Assembly (NCBI RefSeq): GCF_964656455.1 | Contig: NC_135716.1 | Location: 104,626,389-104,690,388, forward strand | Reading direction: 5' to 3' | Length of the DNA stretch: 64,000 nt | Origin: Halichoerus grypus | Lineage: Eukaryota > Chordata > Mammalia > Carnivora > Phocidae | Part shown: piece after piece, positions 35,501 to 47,826 of the stretch | Layout of the letters: each line of letters begins with the position of its first letter | How positions within the stretch are numbered: the stretch's first letter is position 1 | Position numbers and translations under genes: made by a program | The notes under the pieces: generated by a model | Seen by the model: the letters and a program-made list of their open reading frames with translations, nothing else | What the model was told of the DNA's origin: nothing | Database searches by the model: none

Positions 35501-36159
35501 TATCTCATTGAGTAGGAACTTACAGTGCTTCACTAGGGATACATCTAAATGCGAGTCTGTTCTGTCCAGACATTCGTATAAAACTGAACAGAGACAGCTC
35601 CGAAACATGTAATTGCCAGGTGAGGCCCAGGCAAACATATATACGACATGTTAATTGCAGACTAACCCAGATGGGCCGATCACCTGCACTCACATCAGGC
35701 ATTACAAATACATTTCAAGTGACACTCTGATAACAGGCAATCTCTTCAAGGCCTCGGGTACCTCTTTTTAATTTTTTTTCCATAAAAAAAATGCATCCAG
35801 TTTAAATTTTTAAAGATCCAACTCTGATTAAAAAGTTTTCTAGTATTCTTCCTTTAAGCTTTTGGGTTACTTCTTACTGAAAATTATCATAAAATTGCAA
35901 GGACAGCTGTTAAAAAAAATTACTGACATTCGTTAGCAACAAATGTATAATGTATAAATAAGGTTTTTCCCCTATTGAGAAAAACAAAAAATTCTGAGGC
36001 CAAAATTAAGACTCTCATCCATAATACTGATTTCAAATGCTTGTATATTAACAAAGCGCATTTCAATTCTAAAATTGCAGTTACATAAAACATTTTGTCT
36101 TACTCAGTAACTTTAAAAGTAGAAATTAATACCTTAAGATATTATGATTCTTGCTATTA

Positions 36160-36368
36160 TTTTTTTAAATCTTTTTTTTAAAGATTTTATTTATTTATTT
36201 GACAAAGAGAGACACAGTGAGAGAGGGAACACAAGCAGGGGGCGTGGGAGAGGGAGAAGCAGGCTTCCCACGGAGCAGGGAGCCCGACGCGGGGCTCGAT
36301 CCCAGGACCCTGGGATCATGACCCGAGCCGAAGGCAGATGCTTAACAACTGAACCACCCAGGCGCCCC
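36160..36368 (-). repeat. Can-SINE (sense to CDC14A)
   Basis: Reverse-complement element. Duplication TCTTGCTATTA at 36149-36159 and 36369-36379. It ends a 5-kb Can-SINE-free interval. Confidence 0.93.
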
Positions 36369-36524
36369 TCTTGCTATTACTTTTACAATTAGCCCTGACT
36401 TCAAAATTTATTTTCAAGTACTACAGCTTTTAAATTATTCCATATTACACTTTCAAGAATTGTGGAAGATTAACTTTTATTTATCAATGTTTATATCAAT
36501 GTTATTAATATTTATTTATTAAAC

Positions 36525-36690
36525 ATTCAGCCATTCGTGCCACAAATATTTACTGAGCACTTAGGATATGTCCCACAATGTTCTACATGCTGGAGCTACT
36601 GTGAGGTACAAAACACAGTTCCTTCCCTTAAAGGGAAAGACAATAAACGAGTAAATACACAATTCCAAGCAGTGAAAAAGTACATCCCTT
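36525..36690 (-). repeat. L2 3'-end fragment
   Basis: AAATATTTACTGAGCACTTA and AAGACAATAAACGAGTAAAT are antisense L2 motifs. Confidence 0.75.
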
Positions 36691-36825
36691 TAATTCAGTA
36701 TATAAGTGCAACAAATGGACGTAAACTTTGTCACAGAGAAAGTATGTCTTTTCAAGGCTACTAAGATTCAAAAATTTGTGCTGTAAGCATAATGTATCAG
36801 CACTTAAATTTATAGTACTAAATAC

Positions 36826-36885
36826 ACTGTGTGCATGTGTGTGTATGTGTGTTGTGTGTGTACATATGTATGTGTATATAAATTT
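36826..36885. repeat. TG-rich simple repeat
   Basis: Imperfect (TG)n with GTATGTGTGT variants; potential Z-DNA former. Confidence 0.8.
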
Positions 36886-37956
36886 GTGAGCTTATTTATA
36901 GCATAGAGGAAGGTCATTATCAGGATGCCAAAAGGAGAATAGAAAAAAAAAATACTGAAAAGATTTATTCAGTTAAACTTGAGAAACACACCTTTCACCA
37001 AAGAAAAGCAAACAGCTGATTTTCCTAGCCCACAGCTAATTGTCACACGCAAAGGGGGGGTGGGGGGGCTGGAATAAAAGATAATATTGCTCCTCCTAGA
37101 TGCTGAAGACTAACGGAATTTCCAAATTCAAGGAGTTTGAAATTGAAAATGCTGTGTGACCTTAGGGAGCCTCACCTGTTTTTAAAACCACCAAAAATAC
37201 AAGTCTACAGGGATAAAAGCCTGTCTGGCCCATTTAAAGGCAATACCACAAAAGCATTCTTGCCTATCAAGCTGTAAAAGGAAGGAACTGCAAACAGGAA
37301 ACTGCCCTGCCCCAGCCTTGTGCCACACCCCCCTTCCTCTCCACAATTTCCATAAGCAGAAGAAGCAAACGCTGTTAGATTTACTGAGAAGCCACAGAGG
37401 TTGACAGAACACTAGGAGCTGACATCTGCTTTATTACTGTTTCAATAAATATTTAAGGTAAATGTCTTTATTATTCTGAACCAACATTTTTCTTGATGAT
37501 TTCACCTATGTTTTTAGATAACATGTGCTAAACCTATAGCTTTTTGATGACAAGTTAAAGCAGTTCTGAAATTGCAATTTACAGATGAATTGTGAATTAG
37601 AGATTAAGGAAACTAACATGTTTGTCCCAAACGATAAAAACAAAAACAAATTCAGAGTTAGTTGGCCTAGATTACCACTTTTCAGTGGTTTAAGCACATA
37701 TACATGAACCACTTTCAAATAATACTATCCTGAATATAATTTTCTGTATATTCAGTAGACCACTAGGTGTTGAATAATCAATAGATCCATTTTCAGCAGT
37801 TCCTTTGTATTCAGATATATGTAAGTACTTATTAACATAGCTTTTTGAAAAGTAACAGAATTTAAGGTTTATGGACTTCTTAATTTCTTACAGAAGCTTG
37901 GACTGATGGGTGTGATTTCTAGAGGTCTACATCTATTGATACAAATTAGGTTCAGG
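36886..37956. other. Unannotated intronic sequence
   Basis: Contains a G-run at 37054-37070. Nothing else recognised. Confidence 0.6.
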
Positions 37957-37970
37957 GAAATGACTTCTTT

Positions 37971-38186
37971 CCTTTTTTTTTTTTTAAGATTTATTTATTT
38001 ATTTGAGAGAGAGCAAGTGTGGGGCAGGGAGGGGCAGAGGGAGAGGGAGAGAGAGAATCTCAAGCAGACTCCCTGCTGAGTGCAGAGCCCAACTCAGAGC
38101 TCCTTCGATCTCATGATCCCCTAGGTCATGACCCGAGCCAAAATCAACAGTCGGCCACTTAACTGACTGAGCCACCCAGGAGCCCC
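37971..38186 (-). repeat. Can-SINE, older subfamily (sense to CDC14A)
   Basis: Reverse-complement diverged element (AAAATCAACAGTCGGCCACTT in the head). Flanks GAAATGACTTCTTT and GAAATGAATTCTTT. Confidence 0.9.
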
Positions 38187-38204
38187 GAAATGAATTCTTT
38201 TCTT

Positions 38205-38407
38205 TTCTTTTTTTTTTTAAGATTTTATTTATTTATTTGACAGAGAGAGAGACAGCGAGAGAGGGAACACAAGCAGGGGGAGTGGGAGAGGGAGAAGCAG
38301 GCTTCCAGGCCGAGCAGGGAGCCCAATGCGGGGCTCGATCCCAGGACCCTGGGATCATGACCCGAGCCGAAGGCAGATGCCCAACTGACTGAGCCACCCA
38401 GGTGCCC
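38205..38407 (-). repeat. Can-SINE, young-type (sense to CDC14A)
   Basis: Inserted in the right-hand duplication of the older neighbour. Duplication TGAATTCTTTTCTT at 38191-38204 and 38408-38421. Confidence 0.93.
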
Positions 38408-38539
38408 TGAATTCTTTTCTTAAAGGAAAGAAGAAACTGATACTTTTCAACTTTTAATGGTCCAAATACAGGAAACAGATTTTCAAAACACCAACTAGTC
38501 AAAAGTTAATAAACCTACAAATAAATACAGGAATAATAA

Positions 38540-39290
38540 ATCTCATTAATAATCAAAAAATGATTAGTAAAACAATGAGGTATCATTTTCACTAATTAGA
38601 TTTCTAGATTTTTAATGTCTATACCCAATATGCAAAGGTATATGATGCAGGAGATTTAGTTCACCTAATGCCAAATTTAGTACAAACTGGCTTGAGTATG
38701 TTAATAATGCTCCAAGAACCTAAAAAATGCTTAGGGGCACCTGGGTGGCTCAATGGGTTAAATATCTGACACTTGATTTTGGCTCAGGTCATGATCTAAG
38801 GGTCATGGGATGGAGTCCAGCATTGGACTCCACACTCAGCAGGGAGTCTGCCTGAGATTCTCTCTCTCCTTCTGCTCTTCCCCTCCACGTGCACACGCAC
38901 TCTCTCTCTCTCTCTCTCTCAAATAAATAAATAAATATTTTTTTAAATGCTTACATTTTTAAAATCTATTAATCCTACTTCTGGTGATCTAAAGACAAAA
39001 ATCCACAAAAAGAAATATTTATAATGCCCAATGGTATTTGTCACATTATAAGAAAATGTTGCAAAGGCATCTAAAACGTTAAACAAACAATGGTATGCCC
39101 TCTAAATGGAATATTATTTCATCATCTAAGTAGCAAAAAGGCAAAACATATGAAGGCCAAGTGAAAAAAGGCTGACAAAACTATGTGGCAATTATACTTC
39201 AGTGAATATTCAGGTTTAGAATGATGTCACTGCAGGAGAATTTTCCTACTTTTCTTCTATAATGTGGTTATGCCACTTTTTTAATTAAAA
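38540..39290 (+). repeat. L1M fragment split by a SINE
   Basis: Degenerate L1 ORF2-end signature: AATGAGGTATCATTTTCACT, AATGCTCCAAGAACCTAAAA, then after the SINE ATCCTACTTCTGGTGATCTA and TATTTATAATGCCCAATGG. The match is from memory of L1M consensus. Confidence 0.55.
38734..38944 (+). repeat. Can-SINE, older subfamily, in an L1M fragment
   Basis: Diverged head (AATATCTGACACTTGATTTTGG), a (CT)n stretch and an AAATAAATAAATAAATA tail. Duplication AAATGCTTA at 38725-38733 and 38945-38953. Confidence 0.92.
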
Positions 39291-39439
39291 AAAACTTTTT
39301 AATTAAATTCACTGAATTATCCCCTTTCAAACTAGATATTTAAAATACATTTAATCATTTCCCAACACCCCCCCAAGGAAACATCTTCCCCTCCATGCTG
39401 TTCTCCCCACCCCCCCTCAATATTCCTTCACAAACTTGG

Positions 39440-39785
39440 CCTACGGGGGTTGGTCATCATTGATCCCTCCCTCCCCTCAGGTTTGACCCTGGTCCCCAAA
39501 CACCCTCCCCAGAAGGCACAGAGTTATTCACCTTACATCCTCAACTCCCAGAACAAGGCCTCATGAATAAGGGCTGGAAAAACACTTGTCGATTTATATT
39601 TATCCAATTTGGCACCTACTGCACATTTTTCTCAATTTTTTATTACTTATCTGTCCCCCATTTTAAGCCAGGCATTCATTCTTTTTCCTCTTTTTCATCT
39701 TTTTGTATTCCCCAGAGCCCACCACAGCACTGGGTCACTAGGTCAAGCTCATCTGAGCTAAATAAATATTTACTGAACTAAAGAA
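39440..39785 (+). repeat. L2 3'-end fragment
   Basis: Ends with CCCACCACAGCACTGGGTCA and CTAAATAAATATTTACTGAA, the L2 terminus. Upstream parts are decayed. Confidence 0.6.
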
Positions 39786-40074
39786 TGCCTGAATACACTA
39801 ATCAAAAATGAGAAATCTGCTTGGTTCGGACAGTTTCTTCCTTTAAAATGCAAACAACAACCTACAAAAAAAAAATCTCATACCATACCTTCCAGTGATT
39901 TATCCTAAGCAATCAACAGATTAACAACCATCTGAGTGTCACTGAGCCAAGAAAGGGTGTAAGTGTAAAATGGGGTGGAAAGGAGCAGGAGGCTTCAGCT
40001 CTTCAGGGGAGGTGAGACAATAGCTCAGAAAACTTTCTGGAAGGCCACACAACTTTTCTGCCTAGAGCTGCCAG

Positions 40075-40315
40075 CCATTCCTAAATGCTTAAAATGCCAG
40101 GCACTGCCCCAGGACACCTGCATGAACATGACCTCCTGCAGTCCTCACCACAACTATGTTAGGTGGGGTATTATTATCTCTATTTTAAAGATGAAAAAAA
40201 CTGGTGAATTTGGATGAGTTAAATAACTAGCTCAAGACATAAAACTACCAAGCAGATTCAAGGCCAAACCTGTGGCTCCCTGCTCATGTCTCTGCTCTCA
40301 ACCATTAAGCCAGAT
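40075..40315 (-). repeat. MIR SINE
   Basis: Antisense MIR: AATGCCAGGCACTGCCCCAG, GGGTATTATTATCTCTATTT, CTCTGCTCTCAACCATTAAG. Confidence 0.82.
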
Positions 40316-41159
40316 GGAGAATGGCTTCTTTGCAATTAGTAGTAGACTTAGAAGTAGAATATACCTACTAAGGCGTTAAGTGTAGTCTACAGAATAAATA
40401 GCAGACACAGACATGATTACAAAGTCTACAAACCTTAGCCTTGTCATCTCTAATTCAGACATGACATCTGGCTCAGCCCAGGTCCAGTTAATCCATAATT
40501 AGACCCCTTATTTAGCAATGTGAGGACTTAACAAGGGGGTTAAGGAAAATACATTGTGGTTACCGCCTCTGTTTAAGCATCCTCCACATATCTGGGAGAA
40601 AAAAAGGAATCTTAATACTTTAACTCTGAACTTCATTTTCTAAGCTAAACCATCACATTTGTTGTAACTTCTCACACATATTATTTTTCCAATCCTCCAG
40701 TAACATGGGCCTGATCCAAATTCTCCCTGACCTAGTTCTGTGAACTGAAAGCAAGATGGTAACTAGTGAGGATTTGGTCTTTAAGCATGTAGCAAGAACC
40801 TAATTAATTCATGCTTACAATATATTCAGGCCATCTTCTTCAAACTCATGTCAGAGTACTGTGGTTACCACTATGATCCAAGCATCCTGACCCCCAACTC
40901 CAGCACTGCCCTGAGTATTGTCCTGGAAGGCAAACACCTTCCTGACAAAGTTGATCTCTACTTAAAACCTGTGCCCTTCATCTCAAGAAGGATAATGTCA
41001 CAGCTTAGGGATAAAGAGATACTTCCTGAGTAGAGACTTCCCTGAAACAGTGCGTATCATCTGTCTGTTCAGGTCACTGTGATCTCCAGTGGCCACATTG
41101 TTCTAGCAACCCTGGCTTTAGAATCACCCACAGAGACAGGTTTGTGGATTTCCTACTGA
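40316..41159. other. Unannotated intronic sequence
   Basis: Nothing recognised. Confidence 0.6.
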
Positions 41160-41295
41160 ACACGGTGTTCTATATTTTATCTCCTTCTTAATACTCATGA
41201 CAGTTCTATGAGATAAAACATAAAAAGGCTCTCCCCCACTTAGAGATAAGAAAATAGAAACACAAAAGCTTGTGTGACATACTTAAAGTCCTGAT
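41160..41295 (-). repeat. MIR remnant
   Basis: ACTCATGACAGTTCTATGAG and TTAGAGATAAGAAAATAGAA resemble the antisense MIR core. Confidence 0.55.
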
Positions 41296-41414
41296 CTAAC
41301 GGAGAAAACACAGGCAAAGCCGTGACTCTGTACGTGCGTGTTTGGCACAAGACGTCACACTCACAAGCAAGATATGATAGCTGCAGAACAATACGAATGT
41401 ACCTAATGCTACTG

Positions 41415-41609
41415 AGCTGTTATGCTGAAAGAGGTTAAGACTCATCACAAGGAAAAAAATGTTTTTGTCACTACGTATGCTGACAAATGTTAACTGGACT
41501 TATCATGGTGATCATCTTTCAATATATACAAATATTAAATCATTAAATTGTACATCTGAAAGTAATATAATGTTATGTCAATTATACTTCAATTAAAAAA
41601 ATAATTAAA
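41415..41609 (+). repeat. L1 3'-end fragment
   Basis: GCTGACAAATGTTAACTGGA, TGGTGATCATCTTTCAATAT, TAAATTGTACATCTGAAAGT and TGTCAATTATACTTCAATTA are standard L1 tail elements. A Can-SINE follows directly. Confidence 0.85.
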
Positions 41610-41788
41610 GGGACTCCTGGGTTCAGTCAGTTAAGCATCTGCCTTCAGCTCAGGTCATGAGCCCAGGGTCCTGGGATCGAATCCCGCATCGGGCTCCCTG
41701 CTCAGCAGGGACCCTGCTTCTCCCCCTGCCTGCCACTCCCCCTTCTTGTGCTCTCTCTCTGACAAATAAATAAATAAAGTCCTTAAAA
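41610..41788 (+). repeat. Can-SINE after an L1 tail
   Basis: Head reads GGGACTCCTGGGTTCAGTCA, with a few bases lost from the box A region. The remainder is standard. It is inserted at the A-rich end of an L1 fragment. Confidence 0.9.
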
Positions 41789-42124
41789 AGTAGATTTAAA
41801 AAATTAAATAAGGAAATAAAAAGAAAGAAATGGCAAGACAATAAATTTTATATTGTGTGTATTTTACAATTTTAAAAATTGGAAAAAAAATTTCATCCAG
41901 AAAAAAGGCAAGGTAGTGATGGGACTTTACATAGTGGGTACTGCCCTTGGACTGTGATCTCTGCTTTGGTTCTGCATCTGTAAAGGCCATAGTTGACTCA
42001 GTCAAGATCACAACGTTCTGGTAATGAGGAAGATAACACTTTATGTCCAATATGATCGTTTTCAGTTTCCCTCTGAAGTTACCTAAAGGAAGTTACCTTC
42101 CTTCCTTTTTCCATATTTTGTCTT

Positions 42125-42930
42125 CGCATTATTCATTCATTGTGTAGATATTTACGGAGCACCTACTATGTGCAGGGCACGGTTCTAAGCTGATGCTCAG
42201 CGTTGAAATACTGAAATAGTTCCAAACCAGTTGGTAAGTAGCTGCGGTCTGCAGTATCCCATGCCCCTCCACACCGGCCACCTCATCTCTTCCCTGGGAC
42301 ATCCCCCACCCTGGACTTCCCCATGACTCAGCGTAACAGGAAGGCTCCATGGTGGCCAGCTTCCAATTCAACTGGTGAATGGCTGGGCCTAACTCCTTGT
42401 TAAATGTTTTATCGCCTCCCAGACACAGCAATGAACAGAACAGACAAGATTCCTACCCTCTAGTCTAGGAAAGAGATAATAAACAATAAACACATAAATC
42501 AATCAGATAATTTCTAAGAGTAGAGTGCTGTAAAGAAAACAAAGCAACAAGGGACTAGAGAGTGACTGGGGATGGGGGGAGCAGAGTAAAACCTGAAAAG
42601 ATGTCTCTGAGGAAGTGACATTACAAGGAATCAGGAAGGCAAAGGTTTTAGGTAAAAACACTCCAGGCAGAGAGAACAGAAATATCAAGGCCTTCTGGTG
42701 GGAATAAGCTTGAGATTTTCATGGTTAGAAGGCCAGTGTGATGGGGGCATCCTGAGCAAGGAGAACACAGAGGTAGACAGGGCCAGATCAGGGAGGATCT
42801 TACTGGCATTGGTAAGGAGGTTGAATTTAACGCCAAGAACAGTGAGCAAGCACTAGACAGATTTGAAACAGGGCCATGAATGATCTAATTTATAGTCTTA
42901 CAAGATTACTCTGAAAATTGTGTGGCAACT
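42125..42930 (-). repeat. L2 LINE fragment with an unidentified insert
   Basis: Antisense L2: 42125-42190 (ACGGAGCACCTACTATGTGC) and 42420-42930 (AGCAATGAACAGAACAGACA, GATAATAAACAATAAACACA, AAGGCCAGTGTGATGGGGGC, GCACTAGACAGATTTGAAAC). About 230 bp between them is not L2. Confidence 0.82.
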
Positions 42931-44224
42931 GTGATTAAAGAAAAGCAAGACTGTAAAAAGGAAACAATGTATGATGCTCTGGTGATCATCCAGGTGAACA
43001 GCGACAATGGCTGGAGCTAGGGGACAACAACAGAAATGGAAAGAAGTATTCTGACTCAATATATGTTTTAGAAGCAGAGCTGACCAAACTTACTGATGAG
43101 TATAACATGGGAAGAGGAAACAGGAGTTAATGAACATGACTACTATTCTTTGCTTCAGCAAGTCACTGATGGTGGTCCATTTACTGAACAGGCAACGACC
43201 ATGGCAATAAATAGTTTCGTAGAGAAAAGGAATAAAGTTCTGTTTTGCCACAATAAGTGTGAGATATCATTTAGAGACATAATGTGGAGATACAAACACA
43301 AAGTTGGATATTTGACCTTAATAATAGGAAGATTCCCCCAGAAGAGTCCGGCTTCCCAAATAGCAACATTTAATACACGTGTAACTTCACGGAGATGTAT
43401 ACATAATGCACATTACTGACTCTCTTCCTACAAAACTTGTGCCAACAATTAAATGCATACACACAACACGAAGTAAGGCACCAAATTCTCTTTAAGGAAA
43501 GAATATAATTCTTGGTTTTCATTTTTATTAAGTGTGTCGAAAAGCTTTCTGGGAAATGCACTCCCAAAATTGGAAAAGAAAATCAATTAGGAAATAAATG
43601 GTACAAGAATAATTACTTTCCATGGCTTCTCTGGACTGTTAACGAGCATGTAAGGCAAGCTCGTGCTGCCCTCAGCACTTCTTCAACCCTGCTGAGACTG
43701 CTTTTCCTTCATTTGGTTGCATTAAAGTGGTGGAAACTTCAGCAGATCCAAGCTCAGTGCACCTATTGCGACTGAGCTTCCTTTCAAAGCCCTAGAGGTG
43801 CCATTGATGAAATTAAGGATGACACCAGAAACGGGAAGGCCGGGCATTAAGAAGGAAAGAAGAAAGGGAAGAGGAGAGGGCAGGGAAGAGAGGAAGGAGA
43901 GAGAGAGCAGCGGATGACCTCTTCCTGATGGCAATCCCTTATGATGGACTCCCGGGGAACATGCTCACACGGCATCACAAAACTCCTCAGGAAAGACACG
44001 CTTGCTCAGATGGCTTGAATCCAAAGGTTAGTACAAGCTCTCCATATTCTAAACATGGTGGCAATGATCAGTTTCAAATGAGTAATAATTATCAACGCAA
44101 AGTGAAAAATAAGCATGCCTGCTTAATTCAGCTTACCAGCACTTCGCTGAACCTTCACGCCAACAGCCAGCTTTTCGTGCACACTTTTAAAATAAAAGCA
44201 GTAGTCTGTCTGGCACTACAAATA
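42931..44224. other. Unannotated intronic sequence
   Basis: Several overlapping open frames of 65-148 codons on both strands, none with splice context or recognisable domains. A purine-rich tract at 43848-43912. Confidence 0.6.
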
Positions 44225-44365
44225 ATCCTCGTATCCTCAGAATTGGAAGGAAACTTAGAGGTCATTATAGCCAACCCTATCAGTTTACAGATAAGGAAAC
44301 TAAATAAAGCGAAGAGAGATAAAGTGGTTTACCCATCATCCCAGAGCCACTTCAGGATGAAAAAA
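44225..44365 (-). repeat. MIR-like CORE-SINE remnant
   Basis: GAGGTCATTATAGCCAACCC and TACAGATAAGGAAACTAAAT are typical of old MIR-family copies in antisense. An open frame crosses it. Confidence 0.6.
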
Positions 44366-45197
44366 TGTTTTTAGTCATGATTCTTGATATTATACCATGC
44401 TGCCTACAGAGTGGGAAAGAAAAGTACCACAAGGGATGGCCCCAGGCTTTATTGGAGCTACATCAGGGGGAGAAAAGATGGGCAGAGCTGGACATCTCAG
44501 CCCTGGAAACAAGACCCCGGGCTGCAGTCAGGCTGTCGGCCTGCCACTCTTCTCAGCCTACACCCTACAATATCTGACAGTCATTCCCACGCCACCTCTG
44601 GGTTTTCTCCCCCAGAGCTTTTGGTTTGATGTGGCAGAATGTGAGGTATAGTAGGTGGTGCCTCCTTCCGGCAAGATCTTCAGAAGGAGGCTGTTGAAAG
44701 GTCACACAGCAGTGTGCTTCCAGGCTTCAGAGAAGCACACCCTCCCCAAGGATGATGGGAAATGATGCCTCGCTCCCCTGCCTTTAGACCAGCATATTCC
44801 TAAGTGCATATCACACATGTCCCTAAAAAGCAGTACAGGTTACAGATGAGTTTTGGCCCTGATGGCTTCTGCCTTCCAACTTTTTGCCCAATCCCAGTAT
44901 ATATAGAAAATTCTAGAAATAGTCGCACCAGAACTCTGCAGCACATTCACGTGGAACTCACATTTACATTTTAGTGCTTACAGAGAATAAAATTTCCAAT
45001 CAAAATTATTTTGGGAAAGTCTTGTCCAGTTCTTAGGGAAGCTGTAATATATGCAGGCTTTATGTTTGGTTTGCCTCTACAAACACATGTATAGATTAAT
45101 AAATGGATTGATAAAAATAATAATAATAACAACCCTCCCCCATGCAATCTACGATTTCCTCTTTTGCAAAAGAGGAACACCTCAACAGTCTTTAAAA
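44366..45197. other. Unannotated intronic sequence
   Basis: Open in all three plus frames at 44397-44577, which reflects local stop-codon scarcity rather than coding. Nothing recognised. Confidence 0.6.
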
Positions 45198-45210
45198 ATC
45201 TTCCACTATA

Positions 45211-45369
45211 CTGGGGCACCTGGATGGTTCAGTAGGGTAAGCATCCGACTCTTCATGATCTCAGGGTTGTGAGATTGAGCCCAGCATGAAGGCTGATTCT
45301 CTCTCTCCCAGTCCCACTGCCCCTCGCACCCCTCTCTCTTGCAAAAACAAAAACAAAAACAAAAAACAC
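45211..45369 (+). repeat. Can-SINE, short old variant (first of a pair)
   Basis: Diverged 159-bp element with an (AAAAAC)n-type tail. The 13-bp sequence ATCTTCCACTATA lies on both sides (45198-45210 and 45370-45382). Confidence 0.9.
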
Positions 45370-45382
45370 ATCTTCCACTATA

Positions 45383-45526
45383 GGGGCGCCCGGGTGGCTC
45401 AATCCATTACATGTCCAACTCTTGATCTCAGCTCAGGTCTTGATCTCAGGGTTATAAGTTCAAGCTCCACGCTGGGCATGGAGCCTACTTAAAAAAATAA
45501 ATAAAATAAAATAAATAAAAATAAAT
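45383..45526 (+). repeat. Can-SINE, short old variant (second of a pair)
   Basis: Head CCCGGGTGGCTCAATCCATT, body GTTATAAGTTCAAGCTCCAC, short GAGCCTACTT end and AATAAA tail. Flanked by the second and third copies of ATCTTCCACTATA (45370-45382 and 45527-45539). Confidence 0.9.
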
Positions 45527-45824
45527 ATCTTCCACTATATATTCTTTTCCCTAGAAATATTCTTTCTGGATATTCTTTTTTTAAAAACACCTATACAACT
45601 GCGGGATCCAAGCTACCCATTTTGGTTCTAAGATTCTCTCATTAGCTACTAGGAAATAAAATCTGGGAGTTAAACAGCCAATGGATAGGAGTCCACACTT
45701 TCCGTTCCATATCCATTCCCAGGGTGTTAATAATTTTCACCATCTCCCAATTCCACTGAAAAAGTGGCCTGGATTTTATGTGACAGTGTTAGCATTCCAT
45801 TGGCCTGATTATAGAAAATAATCA

Positions 45825-45974
<150 letters not shown>

Positions 45975-46275
45975 TTAAAATATACAGAAGGTAAACATCA
46001 TCTCAACTTCCAAGATGTGTCACAATCAGTGAAATCTACCAACTTTCAACTTTCATTTCTATGGCATTTGTACATGAGCTTTTGAGGGGTGGAGGGTTAC
46101 TGGCGTTGACTTTTTGCAGCCCAATCATGATGCCGATTTGACAATAGAACACATATTTCTCTCCAAGCAGGGAGACATGCAATGGGAAAGAATTAAATTA
46201 TTGGCATCTTTACTAGTGGGAACATTTTTGAAAATTTACTCTAAATATTATATGTAAAATCTATTCATCTTTTTT

Positions 46276-46762
46276 TCTTTTTTGAATTTTTATTATTTAA
46301 GTACAGTTGACATATAATGTTTTATTAGTTTCAGGTGTACAACATAGTGATTCCACAATACTATAGATTACACATTGTTTACCATGATAAGTGTAGTTAC
46401 CGTGTATCACCATACAACATTAGTACAACATTATTGATTACATCAATATGCTGTACTTTTCATCTTCGCAACTTATTTTATAACTGGAAGTTTGTACCTC
46501 TTTATCCCTTTCATCTGTTTCATCCATCCCCCCCACACCCCTCCTCTCTGGCAACCACTAGTTCATTCTCTGTATTTATAAGTCTGTTTGTGTTGTTGTT
46601 GTTGTTGTTATTTGTTTGTTCGTTTGTTTTGTTTTTTAGATTCCACATATAAGTGAAATCATATGGTATTTGTTTTTCTCTGCCTTATTTTACTTAGCAT
46701 AATACCCTCTAGGTCCATCCATGTTGACACAAATGGCAAGTTCTTTTTTAAGGCTGAGTAAT
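46276..46762 (-). repeat. L1 3'-end fragment (sense to CDC14A)
   Basis: Antisense on the plus strand: AGTACAGTTGACATATAATG, TTTCAGGTGTACAACATAGT, CTTATTTTATAACTGGAAGT, then AGATTCCACATATAAGTGAA. Flanked by similar TATTCATC-(T)n sequences. It carries a (GTT)n run at 46592-46640. Confidence 0.88.
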
Positions 46763-47619
46763 TATTCATCCTTTTTCCTTCCCTACATACCATACTCCCA
46801 AAAAAGTTATCTGTACTTTTCATATTTTACAGTTTATTTTTAAATGTGTCAGTCTATTTAACTCAGAGCACCAATACTAATATTAACAGAGCATCAATAC
46901 TCATATTTTCTTTCTAGAATGTTCTACAAAAAATCCCCTTTCAGTTATCTGAAGATAAATGGTTAATGGGAAAAGATGAACCACCAAAAGGGTGGGATCA
47001 GCAGACATCTTAATACAATACATGGACTCAAACAAACAGTTATTAAGCACCTGCTATATGCCATGCAAATGTTGCGTGCTCAAGTATTCAACTAAATCCA
47101 AAAATTAGCAACTTGGTATGCTGTATACCTGCTAAACATGAAAAGTAAAAAAAGCTGTTAAAATGAAATCAAAGTATTCATCAAACTCAAATAAACATAA
47201 AACAATGAGAACACTGATGCAACTAAATGAAATCTGCTCAATTTCCTCATATTCCAAAACAGTTACAGCATTTTGACAAATGGTTTTCAAAATACAGATA
47301 CATAGGTACCTCTTAATATTTGCCCATAAATTCAAGCTGACTGTAAAAGCAGCTTTTTATACCTTACACACTGACCACAACCCACAGAATACCTGCTTTT
47401 ACAGCTCCTTTAAAAATGTAAGAGAGCTCAACTACCTACCCTTCTTTGTTCACCTGGCTATTTTCTACAAGGAAAAGAAACTCTTCCAACTCTGAGGTCT
47501 ATTCTACAGGAAACTGCAGTGTTCTGGTTTTGATGTAACCACAGAAAACATAGCTGTATTGTATACCAGCAATGAGCCTGCAAACCTTCACCATCCCTTT
47601 AGGCATTTCTTTCCTAATC
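46763..47619. other. Unannotated intronic sequence
   Basis: A short L2/MIR-like piece at 47036-47065 (TATTAAGCACCTGCTATATG); nothing else. Confidence 0.55.
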
Positions 47620-47628
47620 AAGAATCAC

Positions 47629-47826
47629 AGGGGCATCTGGGTGGCTCAGTCGTTAAGCGTCTGCCTTCGGCTCGGGTCATGGTCTGGGGGTCCTGGGATT
47701 GAGCCCCACATTGGGCTCCCTGCTCCACGGGAAGCCTGCTTCTCCCTCTCCCTCTCCCCCTACTTGTGTTCCCTCTCTCTCTGTGTCTCTCTCTGTCAAA
47801 TAAATAAATAAAATCTTAAAAAAAAA
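47629..47826 (+). repeat. Can-SINE
   Basis: Complete young-type element with duplication AAGAATCAC at 47620-47628 and 47827-47835. Confidence 0.94.

Noticed and set aside
43928..44374. 148-codon plus-strand open frame
   Set aside because: It runs through a MIR-like repeat and has no recognisable domain; antisense to the gene.
44365..44651. Three overlapping plus-strand frames suggesting a conserved exon
   Set aside because: All three frames being open argues for stop-poor composition rather than coding; no splice pair or known peptide.
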